Origin: Chloroflexota bacterium
GTDB lineage: Bacteria; Chloroflexota; Dehalococcoidia; Lucifugimonadales; Lucifugimonadaceae
Assembly (NCBI GenBank): GCA_013204545.1
Contig: JABMNN010000097.1
Coordinates: 1-64,000 of the forward strand
Reading direction: 5' to 3'
DNA length: 64,000 bases
Each line of letters starts with the position of its first letter. Within the stretch, counting starts at the first letter, position 1. The notes beneath the pieces are model-generated. The model saw only the letters and a list, made by a program, of their open reading frames with translations. It was not told the DNA's origin and did not search any database. Positions 10,651 through 19,484 of the stretch are shown piece by piece. Made by a program: the position numbers and the translations under genes.

Positions 10651-12018
10651 TTGACGCCACACATGACTACGACCCAACCTCAGCAACGCCCTATATTCAA
10701 GCGCCCTCTTGCCATTCACGTAATGGCAAAACCCAGCGGTGCTATTTGCAATATCGACTGTACATACTGCTTCTATCTTGAAAAAGAGAAGCTGTACCCA
10801 GATAAAGCACGTGGTTCTTGGAAGATGGGGGATACCGAGCTTGAGGCGTACGTAAAGCAGTACATCGAAGCGAACGATATTCCAGTTGTGAATTTCGCCT
10901 GGCAGGGCGGTGAACCGACGCTTCTAGGAATCGATTTCTATCGCAAAGCCGTTGAACTTCAAAAGCAGTACGCTGGTCGAAAGCAGATCACGAACGCATT
11001 TCAAACGAACGCAATTCTCATCGACGACGAATGGGGTGAGTTTCTCGCCGAGAATAAATTCTTAGTCGGTGTTTCTATCGACGGACCTGAAAGTATTCAC
11101 AATCGATACCGTGTGGGTCGAGGCGGCGAACCGACCTGGCACAAAGTGATGGCTGGGATCGAGGTGCTGAAGAAGCACAAGGTCGAATTTAATACCCTGA
11201 CTGTGTTGCACAAGCACAACGCCGATCACCCGAAAGAGCTTTACGAATTCCTAACTCGAGAAGTCGGCAGCCACTTCTTACAGTTCATTCCTATCGTAGA
11301 GCGAGTTGCCGATAAGCTTCCTGCCCACTTCCTGCAACTCGTAGGACCAGAATTCCGTGATGGTGCGACCGTTACCGAGTGGTCGGTCGGATCTGAACAG
11401 TACGGTAATTTCTTGAATGGCATTTTTGATCAATGGGTTCGAAAAGATATCGGCCAATACTTCATTCAGGTTTTCGACACGACTCTAGCCGGATGGATGA
11501 ATCAAAACCCCGGCCTGTGTATTTTCGCTGAGACGTGTGGCGACGCCATGATCATCGAGCACAACGGCGATGTTTACTCGTGCGACCACTTCGTTTACCC
11601 CGAGTACAACCTCGGCAACGTCGCCGACACGACCATCCGAGAAATGGCAGAAAGTCCTGAGCAGCGAAAGTTTGGAACCGATAAGCGAGACACCCTTCCT
11701 GACTACTGCCGAAGCTGTGAATTCAAACAAGTCTGCAATGGCGGTTGCCCGAAACAGCGGTTCATCAAGACGCCAGACGGCGAAGATGGTCTGAACTACT
11801 TGTGCGCCGGTTACAAGAAATTTTTCGGGCACACACGGCCGTATATGAACGCCATGGCCAGCGAGCTGCGCAGTGGTCAGCCAGCGTCAAACATAATGGC
11901 AAAAGCAGGAGCTATTCCTGCGATGTCAGACGATCCCTATGCAGGAGTAGGTCGAAACGACATGTGCCCCTGTGACTCCGGCAAAAAGTTCAAACGCTGC
12001 CACGGAGCGAATCGTTAA
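10651..12018 (+). CDS. Radical SAM/SPASM protein, anaerobic sulfatase maturase-like, with C-terminal SEC-C motif
   Basis: CNIDCTYCFYLEKEKLY radical SAM CxxxCxxC, FAWQGGEPTLLG, SPASM cysteines (CGDAMIIEHNGDVYSCDHFV, CRSCEFKQVCNGGCPKQR), C-terminus GRNDMCPCDSGKKFKRCH. Confidence 0.88.
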   Translation: MTPHMTTTQPQQRPIFKRPLAIHVMAKPSGAICNIDCTYCFYLEKEKLYPDKARGSWKMGDTELEAYVKQYIEANDIPVVNFAWQGGEPTLLGIDFYRKAVELQKQYAGRKQITNAFQTNAILIDDEWGEFLAENKFLVGVSIDGPESIHNRYRVGRGGEPTWHKVMAGIEVLKKHKVEFNTLTVLHKHNADHPKELYEFLTREVGSHFLQFIPIVERVADKLPAHFLQLVGPEFRDGATVTEWSVGSEQYGNFLNGIFDQWVRKDIGQYFIQVFDTTLAGWMNQNPGLCIFAETCGDAMIIEHNGDVYSCDHFVYPEYNLGNVADTTIREMAESPEQRKFGTDKRDTLPDYCRSCEFKQVCNGGCPKQRFIKTPDGEDGLNYLCAGYKKFFGHTRPYMNAMASELRSGQPASNIMAKAGAIPAMSDDPYAGVGRNDMCPCDSGKKFKRCHGANR

Positions 12019-12116
12019 TTCAAAGCCTTAACCCCAAGGTCGCCTAGCAGGTTAGAATTCCACGGGTTAATTCAAATTGCCCGATTACTATTCATCACTT
12101 TTGGGAAGCAACTCCA

Positions 12117-12872
12117 ATGGAACTCAGAACCAACCGCGCCAAGCAGAAACTAGCTAAAGGCGAAATCGTAACAATCGTCAGCGGAATTACACACCCAGAT
12201 GATATCGATGCGGTTGGCCCAATCGGTTTCGATGGAATCTGGCTCGAAGGAGAGCACGGTGCAACCGAAGCCGCCGAGCTCGGAAACCTGACTAGAGCGT
12301 GTGATATATGGGGCATGACTTCGGTCGCTCGAATCAACCTGAACGAACAGGGGCTCATCTACCGAACGCTCGATCGTGGAGCCCAAGCAATCGTAGTTCC
12401 GCACGTGAACAACGCTGCCGAAGCACGAAATGTTGTCGAAGGTGGCAAGTTCACTCCTAAAGGCAAGCGAGGAATGTTCACCAGTCGACAGGGGCTCGGC
12501 GTCGATAACTACCTCCACAAAGCCAACGACGAAACAATGCTCATTGTTCTGATCGAAGACATCATTGCGTGGGAGAACCTCGACGAGATCATTGCTGTCG
12601 ACGATATCGACGTGTTCTTTGTCGCTCCTTCCGATTTCGCAGCTTCAATGGGTCACATGGGCGACCTGCAGCATCCTGATGTAGTCGCGAAAATCAATGA
12701 CGCTCTCTCTCGAATCGTCGCCGCGGGACGAAACGCAGGTGCTCTTGCGACAAACGAAAACGTTGCAGCTTACGTAAAATTGGGCGTCAGGTTCTTCATG
12801 ACAGGAGCCGGACCATGGATCACAAGCGGCTTCAATCAGTTCGTTGCCAACGCAAACGCTGCAAAAAAGTAG
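12117..12872 (+). CDS. HpcH/HpaI aldolase family protein
   Basis: DGIWLEGEHGATEAAELGNL, RTLDRGAQAIVVPHVNNAAEA, FVAPSDFAASMG. Confidence 0.88.
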   Translation: MELRTNRAKQKLAKGEIVTIVSGITHPDDIDAVGPIGFDGIWLEGEHGATEAAELGNLTRACDIWGMTSVARINLNEQGLIYRTLDRGAQAIVVPHVNNAAEARNVVEGGKFTPKGKRGMFTSRQGLGVDNYLHKANDETMLIVLIEDIIAWENLDEIIAVDDIDVFFVAPSDFAASMGHMGDLQHPDVVAKINDALSRIVAAGRNAGALATNENVAAYVKLGVRFFMTGAGPWITSGFNQFVANANAAKK

Positions 12873-12962
12873 AATATTAGTAGTTACTCAGCGGTAATCG
12901 CGGCGAGCGGCCATAAGCTATGTCAGAGCTCAGACCAAAACCAAGAAACGAGAATCTTCGAA

Positions 12963-13988
12963 TTGAAAAGTGTGATGCCCAAACGGATGCTGGTTGTGGC
13001 GGGAATGCTCGCTCTGATAGTTCTGAGCGCGTGCCAAGCAGCTGGAAAGAATCCTGAAAACATAGCAATTCCGGTAATTCCACCAACCGTTGACATTTCC
13101 TTGTGCCAAAACGAATTCTATCCAGTGGGATCACCGGTTTTTGAAGATGTTTCACACGATCAACTCTTCGGATCCGCGGATGAGATCAAAATTCTTGACC
13201 TTGTGGTCGGTGAGGGTGATTCACCCAACATCGAAGACAAAGTAACCGTGAAATACACTGGCTGGCTCGATGGAGGTTGTGTTTTTGACTCTACCTACGC
13301 ACGTGGTGAAGATGCCAATCTTTTGCTTGTCACTCTGATTCCAGGGTGGCGACAGGCGATGGCCACGATGAAGCCCGGCGGTGTTCGCCGAGTCGAAATT
13401 CCGGCGCCCCTTGCCTACAAAGAGCTTGGTTCGCCCCCTGTTATTCCAGCAAACGCCACTTTGACCTTTCAGATTGAACTTGTAGACGTCTTAACACCCA
13501 GACAGGCCATTGCAACTGCTACTGCTATAGCAGCCAATGCCACAGCGACTCCAGTCCCTACAGCAACGCCCGAAGGAGGGCCAATAGTGTCTTGTGACAA
13601 CCCTGGTTACCCAGAATCTGCTCCACAATACGATGCTGTAACTGACGACCAGTACTCTGCCGAGCCATCTGGCATTCGTGTATTCGACTTGAAGGTCGGC
13701 GACGGCGGCACTGTTGACCCAAGCAACACGGTCGACGTGCACTACACCGGCTGGCTTGTTGCTGACGGATGTGTATTCGACTCTTCGTACTCACGTGGGG
13801 CGTCAGTTTCGTTCCCTGTTGGCGGCGTAATCCCTGGATTCCGTAACGCTATTCTCGGCATGAACGTTGGCGGACAGCGACGTGTATACATTCCAGCAGA
13901 TCAGGGCTACGGAGCTCAGGGCGCTGGCGGGGCAATTCCACCAAACGCCGATCTCGTATTCGACATCGTTCTCGACAGCGTTCGATAG
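12963..13988 (+). CDS. Lipoprotein with two tandem FKBP-type peptidyl-prolyl isomerase domains
   Basis: Lipobox VLSAC; two FKBP repeats (VKYTGWLDGGCVFDSTYARG..PGWRQAM and VHYTGWLVADGCVFDSSYSRG..GVIPGFRNAI..DQGYGAQGAGGAIPPNADLVFDIVL). Confidence 0.88.
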   Translation: MKSVMPKRMLVVAGMLALIVLSACQAAGKNPENIAIPVIPPTVDISLCQNEFYPVGSPVFEDVSHDQLFGSADEIKILDLVVGEGDSPNIEDKVTVKYTGWLDGGCVFDSTYARGEDANLLLVTLIPGWRQAMATMKPGGVRRVEIPAPLAYKELGSPPVIPANATLTFQIELVDVLTPRQAIATATAIAANATATPVPTATPEGGPIVSCDNPGYPESAPQYDAVTDDQYSAEPSGIRVFDLKVGDGGTVDPSNTVDVHYTGWLVADGCVFDSSYSRGASVSFPVGGVIPGFRNAILGMNVGGQRRVYIPADQGYGAQGAGGAIPPNADLVFDIVLDSVR

Positions 13989-14010
13989 GTCTAACACGAC
14001 CGATAACAAC

Positions 14011-14046
14011 GAAAAGCCCTCTCCTGATTGGAGAGGGCTTTTCGCG
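14011..14046 (+). terminator. Rho-independent terminator
   Basis: gaaaagccctctcctgattggagagggcttttc hairpin just downstream of the FKBP gene. Confidence 0.8.
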
Positions 14047-14163
14047 TCCAATAAGAACACGATCCACTTCTTTAGTTTTCGGCCCCTCTTCCTTACGGAG
14101 GAGGCTATTGGGTAGACTACAGTTGTGACCAAGTCACGCTAGTGGCGCCCGGAGTAATGACGC

Positions 14164-15387
14164 ATGAAAATCACCAAAGTTGAAACTATCCACGTCGACG
14201 AGTTCTGGCAGATGTGCTGGGTTCGTGTACACACTGATTCGGGCGAGATCGGACTTGGTGAAACGTGGTATTTGCCCAAATCGGTAGCAGCGGTAGTTCA
14301 CGAAATATTTGGCCCAACACTGATAGGTCGAGACCCCATGGATCGCGAAGGCATCTGGGACGAACTATTCAAGCTCTCCGGGATTTTCACGTACTCAGGA
14401 GCCGAACTACGAGCGTTATCGGCAATCGACATCGCACTCTGGGACGTCGTGGGCCAAGCACTCGATCAGCCGATCTACAACCTGTTGGGTGGTAAATCTC
14501 GCGACAAAATACGCATCTACAACACAATCGGCAGTTATGGCGACTGGCAGGACAACGAGTTCGAGCAGCGCGACCCCGTGGGATTTCTTCAAAGCCTGAT
14601 CGACGAAGGAATTACCGCCGCAAAGGCGTACTACATGGCTCCCTACGCCGCCGAATCGGGCGGAAATTTCGTTTCAGCAAAGCAGATCAAAGAAGGACTC
14701 GCCCCCCTCGCTAAGCAACGCAAGGCATTGGGCGATCAGATCGAAATCGCCCATGACGGTGGTGGACAGTGGGCGTTGGCTCCAGCAATTCGCATCACGC
14801 AAGCGATGGACGAGTACGACCTGATGTGGCAGGAAGAGATGATTCATCCTGTGAACGTCGAGACGCATCTAAAACTTGCACAGGAAACGAAAACACCAAT
14901 CTGCGCTGCCGAACGACTCATGACTCGATACGAATTCCGTGAATACATCGAAAAAGGTGCAGCCGAAATCGTGATGCCTGATCTGATATGGACTGGCGGA
15001 ATTTCGGAGACGAAGAAGATCGCAACGATGGCCGATACCTATCAGACTCCAATCGCTCCACATGACTGGACGGGTCCGATCAACGTATTCGCCTGCGCTC
15101 ACATCTCGATGAACGTCCCGAACGTGATGATTCAGGAAACCAATCGTGCCTACTACCGGGGTTGGTACGACAAGTTCATTGAGCCGAATATCGTGATCAA
15201 GGACGGCTATTTACTTGCGCCCGAAGGACCCGGTCTGGGAACACGCCTGAAGGCCGACGTCTTCAACCGCTCCGACATTCACGTAGAAGAAACCACCGAG
15301 GCCCGAGTATGGGAGCCGGTCGGATTCAATGACCCCGGCCAAAAAGTAGCCAACTTCTTCTCGCCAAACGTGCCTGAAGGTAACTGA
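14164..15387 (+). CDS. Mandelate racemase/galactonate dehydratase-like enolase superfamily protein
   Basis: IEIAHDGGGQW (Asp ligand), MWQEEMIHP, AAERLMTRYEFREY, MPDLIWTGGISETKKIA, APHDWTGPINVFA. Confidence 0.87.
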   Translation: MKITKVETIHVDEFWQMCWVRVHTDSGEIGLGETWYLPKSVAAVVHEIFGPTLIGRDPMDREGIWDELFKLSGIFTYSGAELRALSAIDIALWDVVGQALDQPIYNLLGGKSRDKIRIYNTIGSYGDWQDNEFEQRDPVGFLQSLIDEGITAAKAYYMAPYAAESGGNFVSAKQIKEGLAPLAKQRKALGDQIEIAHDGGGQWALAPAIRITQAMDEYDLMWQEEMIHPVNVETHLKLAQETKTPICAAERLMTRYEFREYIEKGAAEIVMPDLIWTGGISETKKIATMADTYQTPIAPHDWTGPINVFACAHISMNVPNVMIQETNRAYYRGWYDKFIEPNIVIKDGYLLAPEGPGLGTRLKADVFNRSDIHVEETTEARVWEPVGFNDPGQKVANFFSPNVPEGN

Positions 15388-15497
15388 TAGTGATCCAAAA
15401 GCTCACAACAATCGCCCTCGCGCTTATAGGCTTCACCAAAACAGTCGCCTGCACCTTCTCACGCTCAATTAAGTAGCCACCCGCTCGATATCGCAGA

Positions 15498-16961
15498 ATG
15501 CCCACTCACTACCTCTCCATCGATGTCGGCTCGACCTCGGTTACTGCCGTGATTATCGATATCGAGTCGAAGTCGGTTGTAGGATCGTCAACGATTGCCA
15601 ACACAGCCGAAACCACCTCAGCCCAAGACAAGAAGATCGGCCGGTCTGAGTGGGATCTTGAGCGCATGGCCGATCTTGCTATCGGCAACGCCGCAAGCCT
15701 CATCGAACGCACAAAAGCGCAGCCAACCGCAATCGGAATCACCGGTCAGCAACAAGGGTTGCAACTGCTCGATAGCGATCTCAACACAGTAGGCAGCTTC
15801 ATTTCGTGGCAGGATCAGCGGTCGAAAGATCTTCTCTCTGGCGAACTCCGCACCTATCTCGACGTTATGGGCGAACTAGGCGGTGCTGTGACAGAAGAAA
15901 ACGGACTTCCGGCGTTTGAAAACACAGGATGTCCGATTGTTACCGGCTACACGGCTCCCAATCTCTACTGGCTCAAAGCCAACGATGAACTCCCATCGAA
16001 TGTCGCTAATATTCACGGAACAACCGCTCCTGAATTCGTCGTAGCGCGACTAACGGACACCCGACCCGTCAGTGACCCGACTGACGCCGTGAGTTGGGGT
16101 GTTTACGACCTAAACAAGATGGGTTGGAATTACGACCTCATCGACTCGCTTGGCCTAAGCCGCTCTCTGTTTTCTAACCTCGCCGAATCTTGCACCCCTG
16201 CAGGTCAACTAACCGAAGCCAAAGCAAGCAAACTCGGCATCAAAGCGGGGATTCCAGTTTCCGTAGCTTCGGGTGATCACCAATGCAGCTTCGCCGGAAC
16301 GGTAGCCGACTACGAAAACACAGTAGCTATCAACATCGGCACAGGGGGGCAAGCATCGGTCTACGTCGAAAATCCTACCCCCCGTGGATGGCTCGAACTT
16401 CGACCATTTATTCAAAGCGGATACCTGCTTGCTGGCGTAGGCGTAGTCGGCGGTCGCACTTTCCGCACTCTGAGAGATTTCTTCAACAACGCCAGCCGAG
16501 TAATCGCCGGGTACGAACTAGATCCAGACGTGCTGTACGAAAAATTGGTTGAACTTGCTGCCGTAGTTCCTGCCGGTGCTGAGGGTGTCGTGGTCGATCC
16601 GTTATTCACAGGATCCCGTAGCAACCCTCGAGCGAAAGCAGCGATACGGGAACTCACTCCCGGTACATTCACGCCCGGACACATTGCACGTGCGCTCTTT
16701 GAGGCTATGGCGGCCCAGCTTGCCGATTCGTATCGCGAGGCGGCGAAACTTGGAGCAGGCGAACGTTCGATGCTCGTCGGTTCCGGAAACGGCCTCAAAC
16801 TAAACCCGGTTCTCAGAGAATCACTCGAATCCGAACTTGGTATGTCGCTCCAGCTTGGTCGACACAACGAAGAGGCGGCAATCGGAGCCGCGCTATGTGC
16901 AGCCGTCGCCGACGGCTCGTTTAATTCGATAGCCGATGCCAGCGCTGCGTTCACTGGGTAG
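15498..16961 (+). CDS. FGGY family carbohydrate kinase
   Basis: YLSIDVGSTSVTAVIID, ITGQQQGLQLLD, SWQDQRS, ASGDHQCSFAGT, INIGTGGQAS, GSGNGLKLNPVLRESLE. Confidence 0.87.
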   Translation: MPTHYLSIDVGSTSVTAVIIDIESKSVVGSSTIANTAETTSAQDKKIGRSEWDLERMADLAIGNAASLIERTKAQPTAIGITGQQQGLQLLDSDLNTVGSFISWQDQRSKDLLSGELRTYLDVMGELGGAVTEENGLPAFENTGCPIVTGYTAPNLYWLKANDELPSNVANIHGTTAPEFVVARLTDTRPVSDPTDAVSWGVYDLNKMGWNYDLIDSLGLSRSLFSNLAESCTPAGQLTEAKASKLGIKAGIPVSVASGDHQCSFAGTVADYENTVAINIGTGGQASVYVENPTPRGWLELRPFIQSGYLLAGVGVVGGRTFRTLRDFFNNASRVIAGYELDPDVLYEKLVELAAVVPAGAEGVVVDPLFTGSRSNPRAKAAIRELTPGTFTPGHIARALFEAMAAQLADSYREAAKLGAGERSMLVGSGNGLKLNPVLRESLESELGMSLQLGRHNEEAAIGAALCAAVADGSFNSIADASAAFTG

Positions 16962-17070
16962 AGACCGCACGCCGCGCTAAATTACGGCATGAATGGTTCG
17001 ATATGGTGATCTGAACCACCAGCAACAAGACTCAGCTAACGTCAATCCTGTCTCAAAAAACGTAGCCTCT

Positions 17071-18075
17071 CTAACCGTTGGGCTTGATGACGAACTTCAC
17101 GCCTTTGCCTTCGCCTGAATCGATGATCGCCTGTGGAACGTCCTGCAATTCGTAGCGACCCGAGATCACGCCATCAAGGTTCAACTTGTCGATCTCAACA
17201 GGAGTTCGAGCAAATACGTCACCGCGCCCAAATGCGCCTTTTAGGGTGACTTCTCGATAGTGAAGGTCGTACATATCGACCGGCAGCGGTGCTCCTTGTG
17301 GAACCACCCCAACCATCAGCACCTGACCACGTGGACGAACGACTTCAACACATTTGGCGACTAGCTTCGGCTGTCCAACGACTTCCGCAGCGATGTTCGC
17401 ACCGTATCCGCCGTTGTGATCCTTGATGAACTCAGTGAGATCGCTCTCGGTAGGATCGTGAAGTAGATCGGCTCCGAACTGAGTAGCCATCTCACGTCGA
17501 GCGGCTACCGGTTCCGACATGACCATGCGCTCGACACCCCGACGTTTGAGAAACGCCAGAGTGAACAGTCCCATGATGCCGCCACCAATCACTACTCCGA
17601 TGCCGTTGTCGTCAATACGCATCATTTCAGAGCCAGAAAGACAACACGATGCCGGTTCGGTCAAAGCTGCTTGCTCAAGGTCGAGAGTATCTGGAATTTT
17701 CACTGCCGATTGTGATGGAGCCGTTGCGTATTCAGCGAACATCCCAGAAGTGAGATCGGCGTTTTCGCAACGTGATTCCGACCAAGTTGTGCATGCCGAA
17801 CAAACACCGCAGTGACTCGTGGTGTTCATAACGACACGTTCGCCAATTCGGCTCTTGTCGACACCTTCACCGACGTCCACGATCACGCCCGAGCCTTCAT
17901 GACCAAGCACCTTCGGTGGCGTAGAAGGGAACAAACCCTGCGTGATGTGCACATCAGTACCACAGACGCCGATGGTATCGACCTTCACAACGACTCGTCC
18001 GGGTCGCGCTACGGGATCGGGCACCTGATCTAGAGTGAACTTACCGCCACCGTGCCAGGTCATTAGTCGCATCAT
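17071..18075 (-). CDS. Zinc-dependent medium-chain alcohol/polyol dehydrogenase
   Basis: GVCGTDVHITQG, GHEGSGVIVDVGEGVD, GVVIGGGIMGLFTLAFLKRRG. Confidence 0.88.
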   Translation of the reverse strand: MMRLMTWHGGGKFTLDQVPDPVARPGRVVVKVDTIGVCGTDVHITQGLFPSTPPKVLGHEGSGVIVDVGEGVDKSRIGERVVMNTTSHCGVCSACTTWSESRCENADLTSGMFAEYATAPSQSAVKIPDTLDLEQAALTEPASCCLSGSEMMRIDDNGIGVVIGGGIMGLFTLAFLKRRGVERMVMSEPVAARREMATQFGADLLHDPTESDLTEFIKDHNGGYGANIAAEVVGQPKLVAKCVEVVRPRGQVLMVGVVPQGAPLPVDMYDLHYREVTLKGAFGRGDVFARTPVEIDKLNLDGVISGRYELQDVPQAIIDSGEGKGVKFVIKPNG

Positions 18076-18184
18076 CGGAATCGCCTCACTCTATTCGCTG
18101 CTCATTGGATATGCAGCGGATAGTAGGCGCAACAAGCCGCCAGTTCAACGTATTTGAACCCAATTATTCTGTAACGATCTCTGG

Positions 18185-19336
18185 TTACGATCCGACTCCG
18201 CACGTTTGTAGTGCAGCAAGAACTTGGTCAGATATCTTAGAAAGATCACCTGAGCTTGTTGCGATCACGGCACTTGCGAGAGCAGACGAATCAAGTTCGG
18301 TTGAAAGGCAGGTGAGTTGTTCGATAGTTAGATCGCTAACAGGGATCGCGGTAGCAGTAGGTTCTGCCGCAGGTTCGACCGGAATTGGCACGGCACCATC
18401 TCCAATTCCACCATTTGGCTCAACTGGAATCGAGATTCCACCACCACATTTTTCAAGAGCAGCTTGGAACTCGGCTTGGGGGGCACCTGTTGGGTCGCCA
18501 AGCAGTGTCAGTGCGCCTTCTCCCAGTTCGGCGGTTATACACTCGCGGAAATCTCCGATACCGCCTGTTAATCCACCACGTGCACCGCCGCGTTGACCAC
18601 CACCAAAGATTCCACCACCGCCGAATCCACCCGCGTCTCCAACTGTAAATCCACATTTTTCGAATGCAGCGGTCGATTCCTCGGTAAGTCCAAGCCCGCT
18701 GCCTCTGCCTAGCTGGCTCAACGCATCTGCTCCGAGTTCATCGGTTATGCATTGGCGAATCTCAGGGTCAGCGATTCCGCTACCAACAAAGCCGCCGCCA
18801 CCGAATCCACCACCGTCTGGTCGGCGAGCCTGTTCGATGCCACACGCAGCGTACGCGGCGGTCAAGTCGTCAATGTTGGTGGTTCGAAGAATACCTCGAT
18901 CAAACTCACCTGACTCTAAGGTCACGTCCATCCCAAGTTCGCCTGCCAAACAAGCCTGAACAGCAGGGTCCGTGAAGTCGGTACGAGGAGCAAAGCCTGA
19001 AACAGCATCACCTGCATCAACTCCGCAAGAGTCGAGCATAGCGAGTTCTTGTGGTCCTAATCGCCCGAATAATTCAGGGCCGATCGCACCTGATTCGGGG
19101 TCGAAGTCGCCACCTAGTTGCTCGGTCAGACATTTCAGCACCTCGGGGTCAGCTAGTGCTTCTCTGATGCCCAACCCTGATGACGATTCATCACCAGCTA
19201 TCTGAGAGGCGACTGTAGGCACAGGTGTTGGTGGCTCAGCAGTTGGCTTCGTAGCAGCGGTGTCACACGCTGCAGCGACAATGGCAATCATGAGAGCGAA
19301 CGAGACCAGGATTGTGGTTCGTGAAATTCTAGGCAT
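18185..19336 (-). CDS. Lipoprotein with about five copies of a paired-Cys repeat and Gly-rich linkers; function unknown
   Basis: Lipobox-like ALMIAIVAAAC; repeats such as DPEVLKCLTEQLG..LDSCG, DPAVQACLAGELG..YAACG, DPEIRQCITDELG..FEKCG, IGDFRECITAELG..LEKCG, LTCLSTELD..LQTCG; likely start at internal Met (MPRISRTT). Confidence 0.7.
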   Translation of the reverse strand: MPRISRTTILVSFALMIAIVAAACDTAATKPTAEPPTPVPTVASQIAGDESSSGLGIREALADPEVLKCLTEQLGGDFDPESGAIGPELFGRLGPQELAMLDSCGVDAGDAVSGFAPRTDFTDPAVQACLAGELGMDVTLESGEFDRGILRTTNIDDLTAAYAACGIEQARRPDGGGFGGGGFVGSGIADPEIRQCITDELGADALSQLGRGSGLGLTEESTAAFEKCGFTVGDAGGFGGGGIFGGGQRGGARGGLTGGIGDFRECITAELGEGALTLLGDPTGAPQAEFQAALEKCGGGISIPVEPNGGIGDGAVPIPVEPAAEPTATAIPVSDLTIEQLTCLSTELDSSALASAVIATSSGDLSKISDQVLAALQTCGVGS

Positions 19337-19484
19337 GGTGACTATTCGGGTTCCAAGAAACAAATATCGATCCGACAACGGTGCGCCGTAGGTTCGCGTG
19401 AACTAAGTACATTGATAATCACGGAAGGATCATTTTGAACATGCTAATCGTTAGGTGTTTAGGAAATGTGAAGATACGATTTTC

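Noticed and set aside
15390-15476. 28-aa ORF (GTG) between the enolase gene and FGGY kinase
   Set aside because: Too short and no conservation evidence; could equally be chance.
16412-16954. 180-aa minus-strand ORF
   Set aside because: Antisense to the FGGY kinase; low-complexity Ala/Ser/Pro shadow ORF.
18105-18596. 163-aa plus-strand ORF
   Set aside because: Antisense to the paired-Cys lipoprotein, whose Gly/Cys-rich sequence produces Pro/Ser-rich complements.
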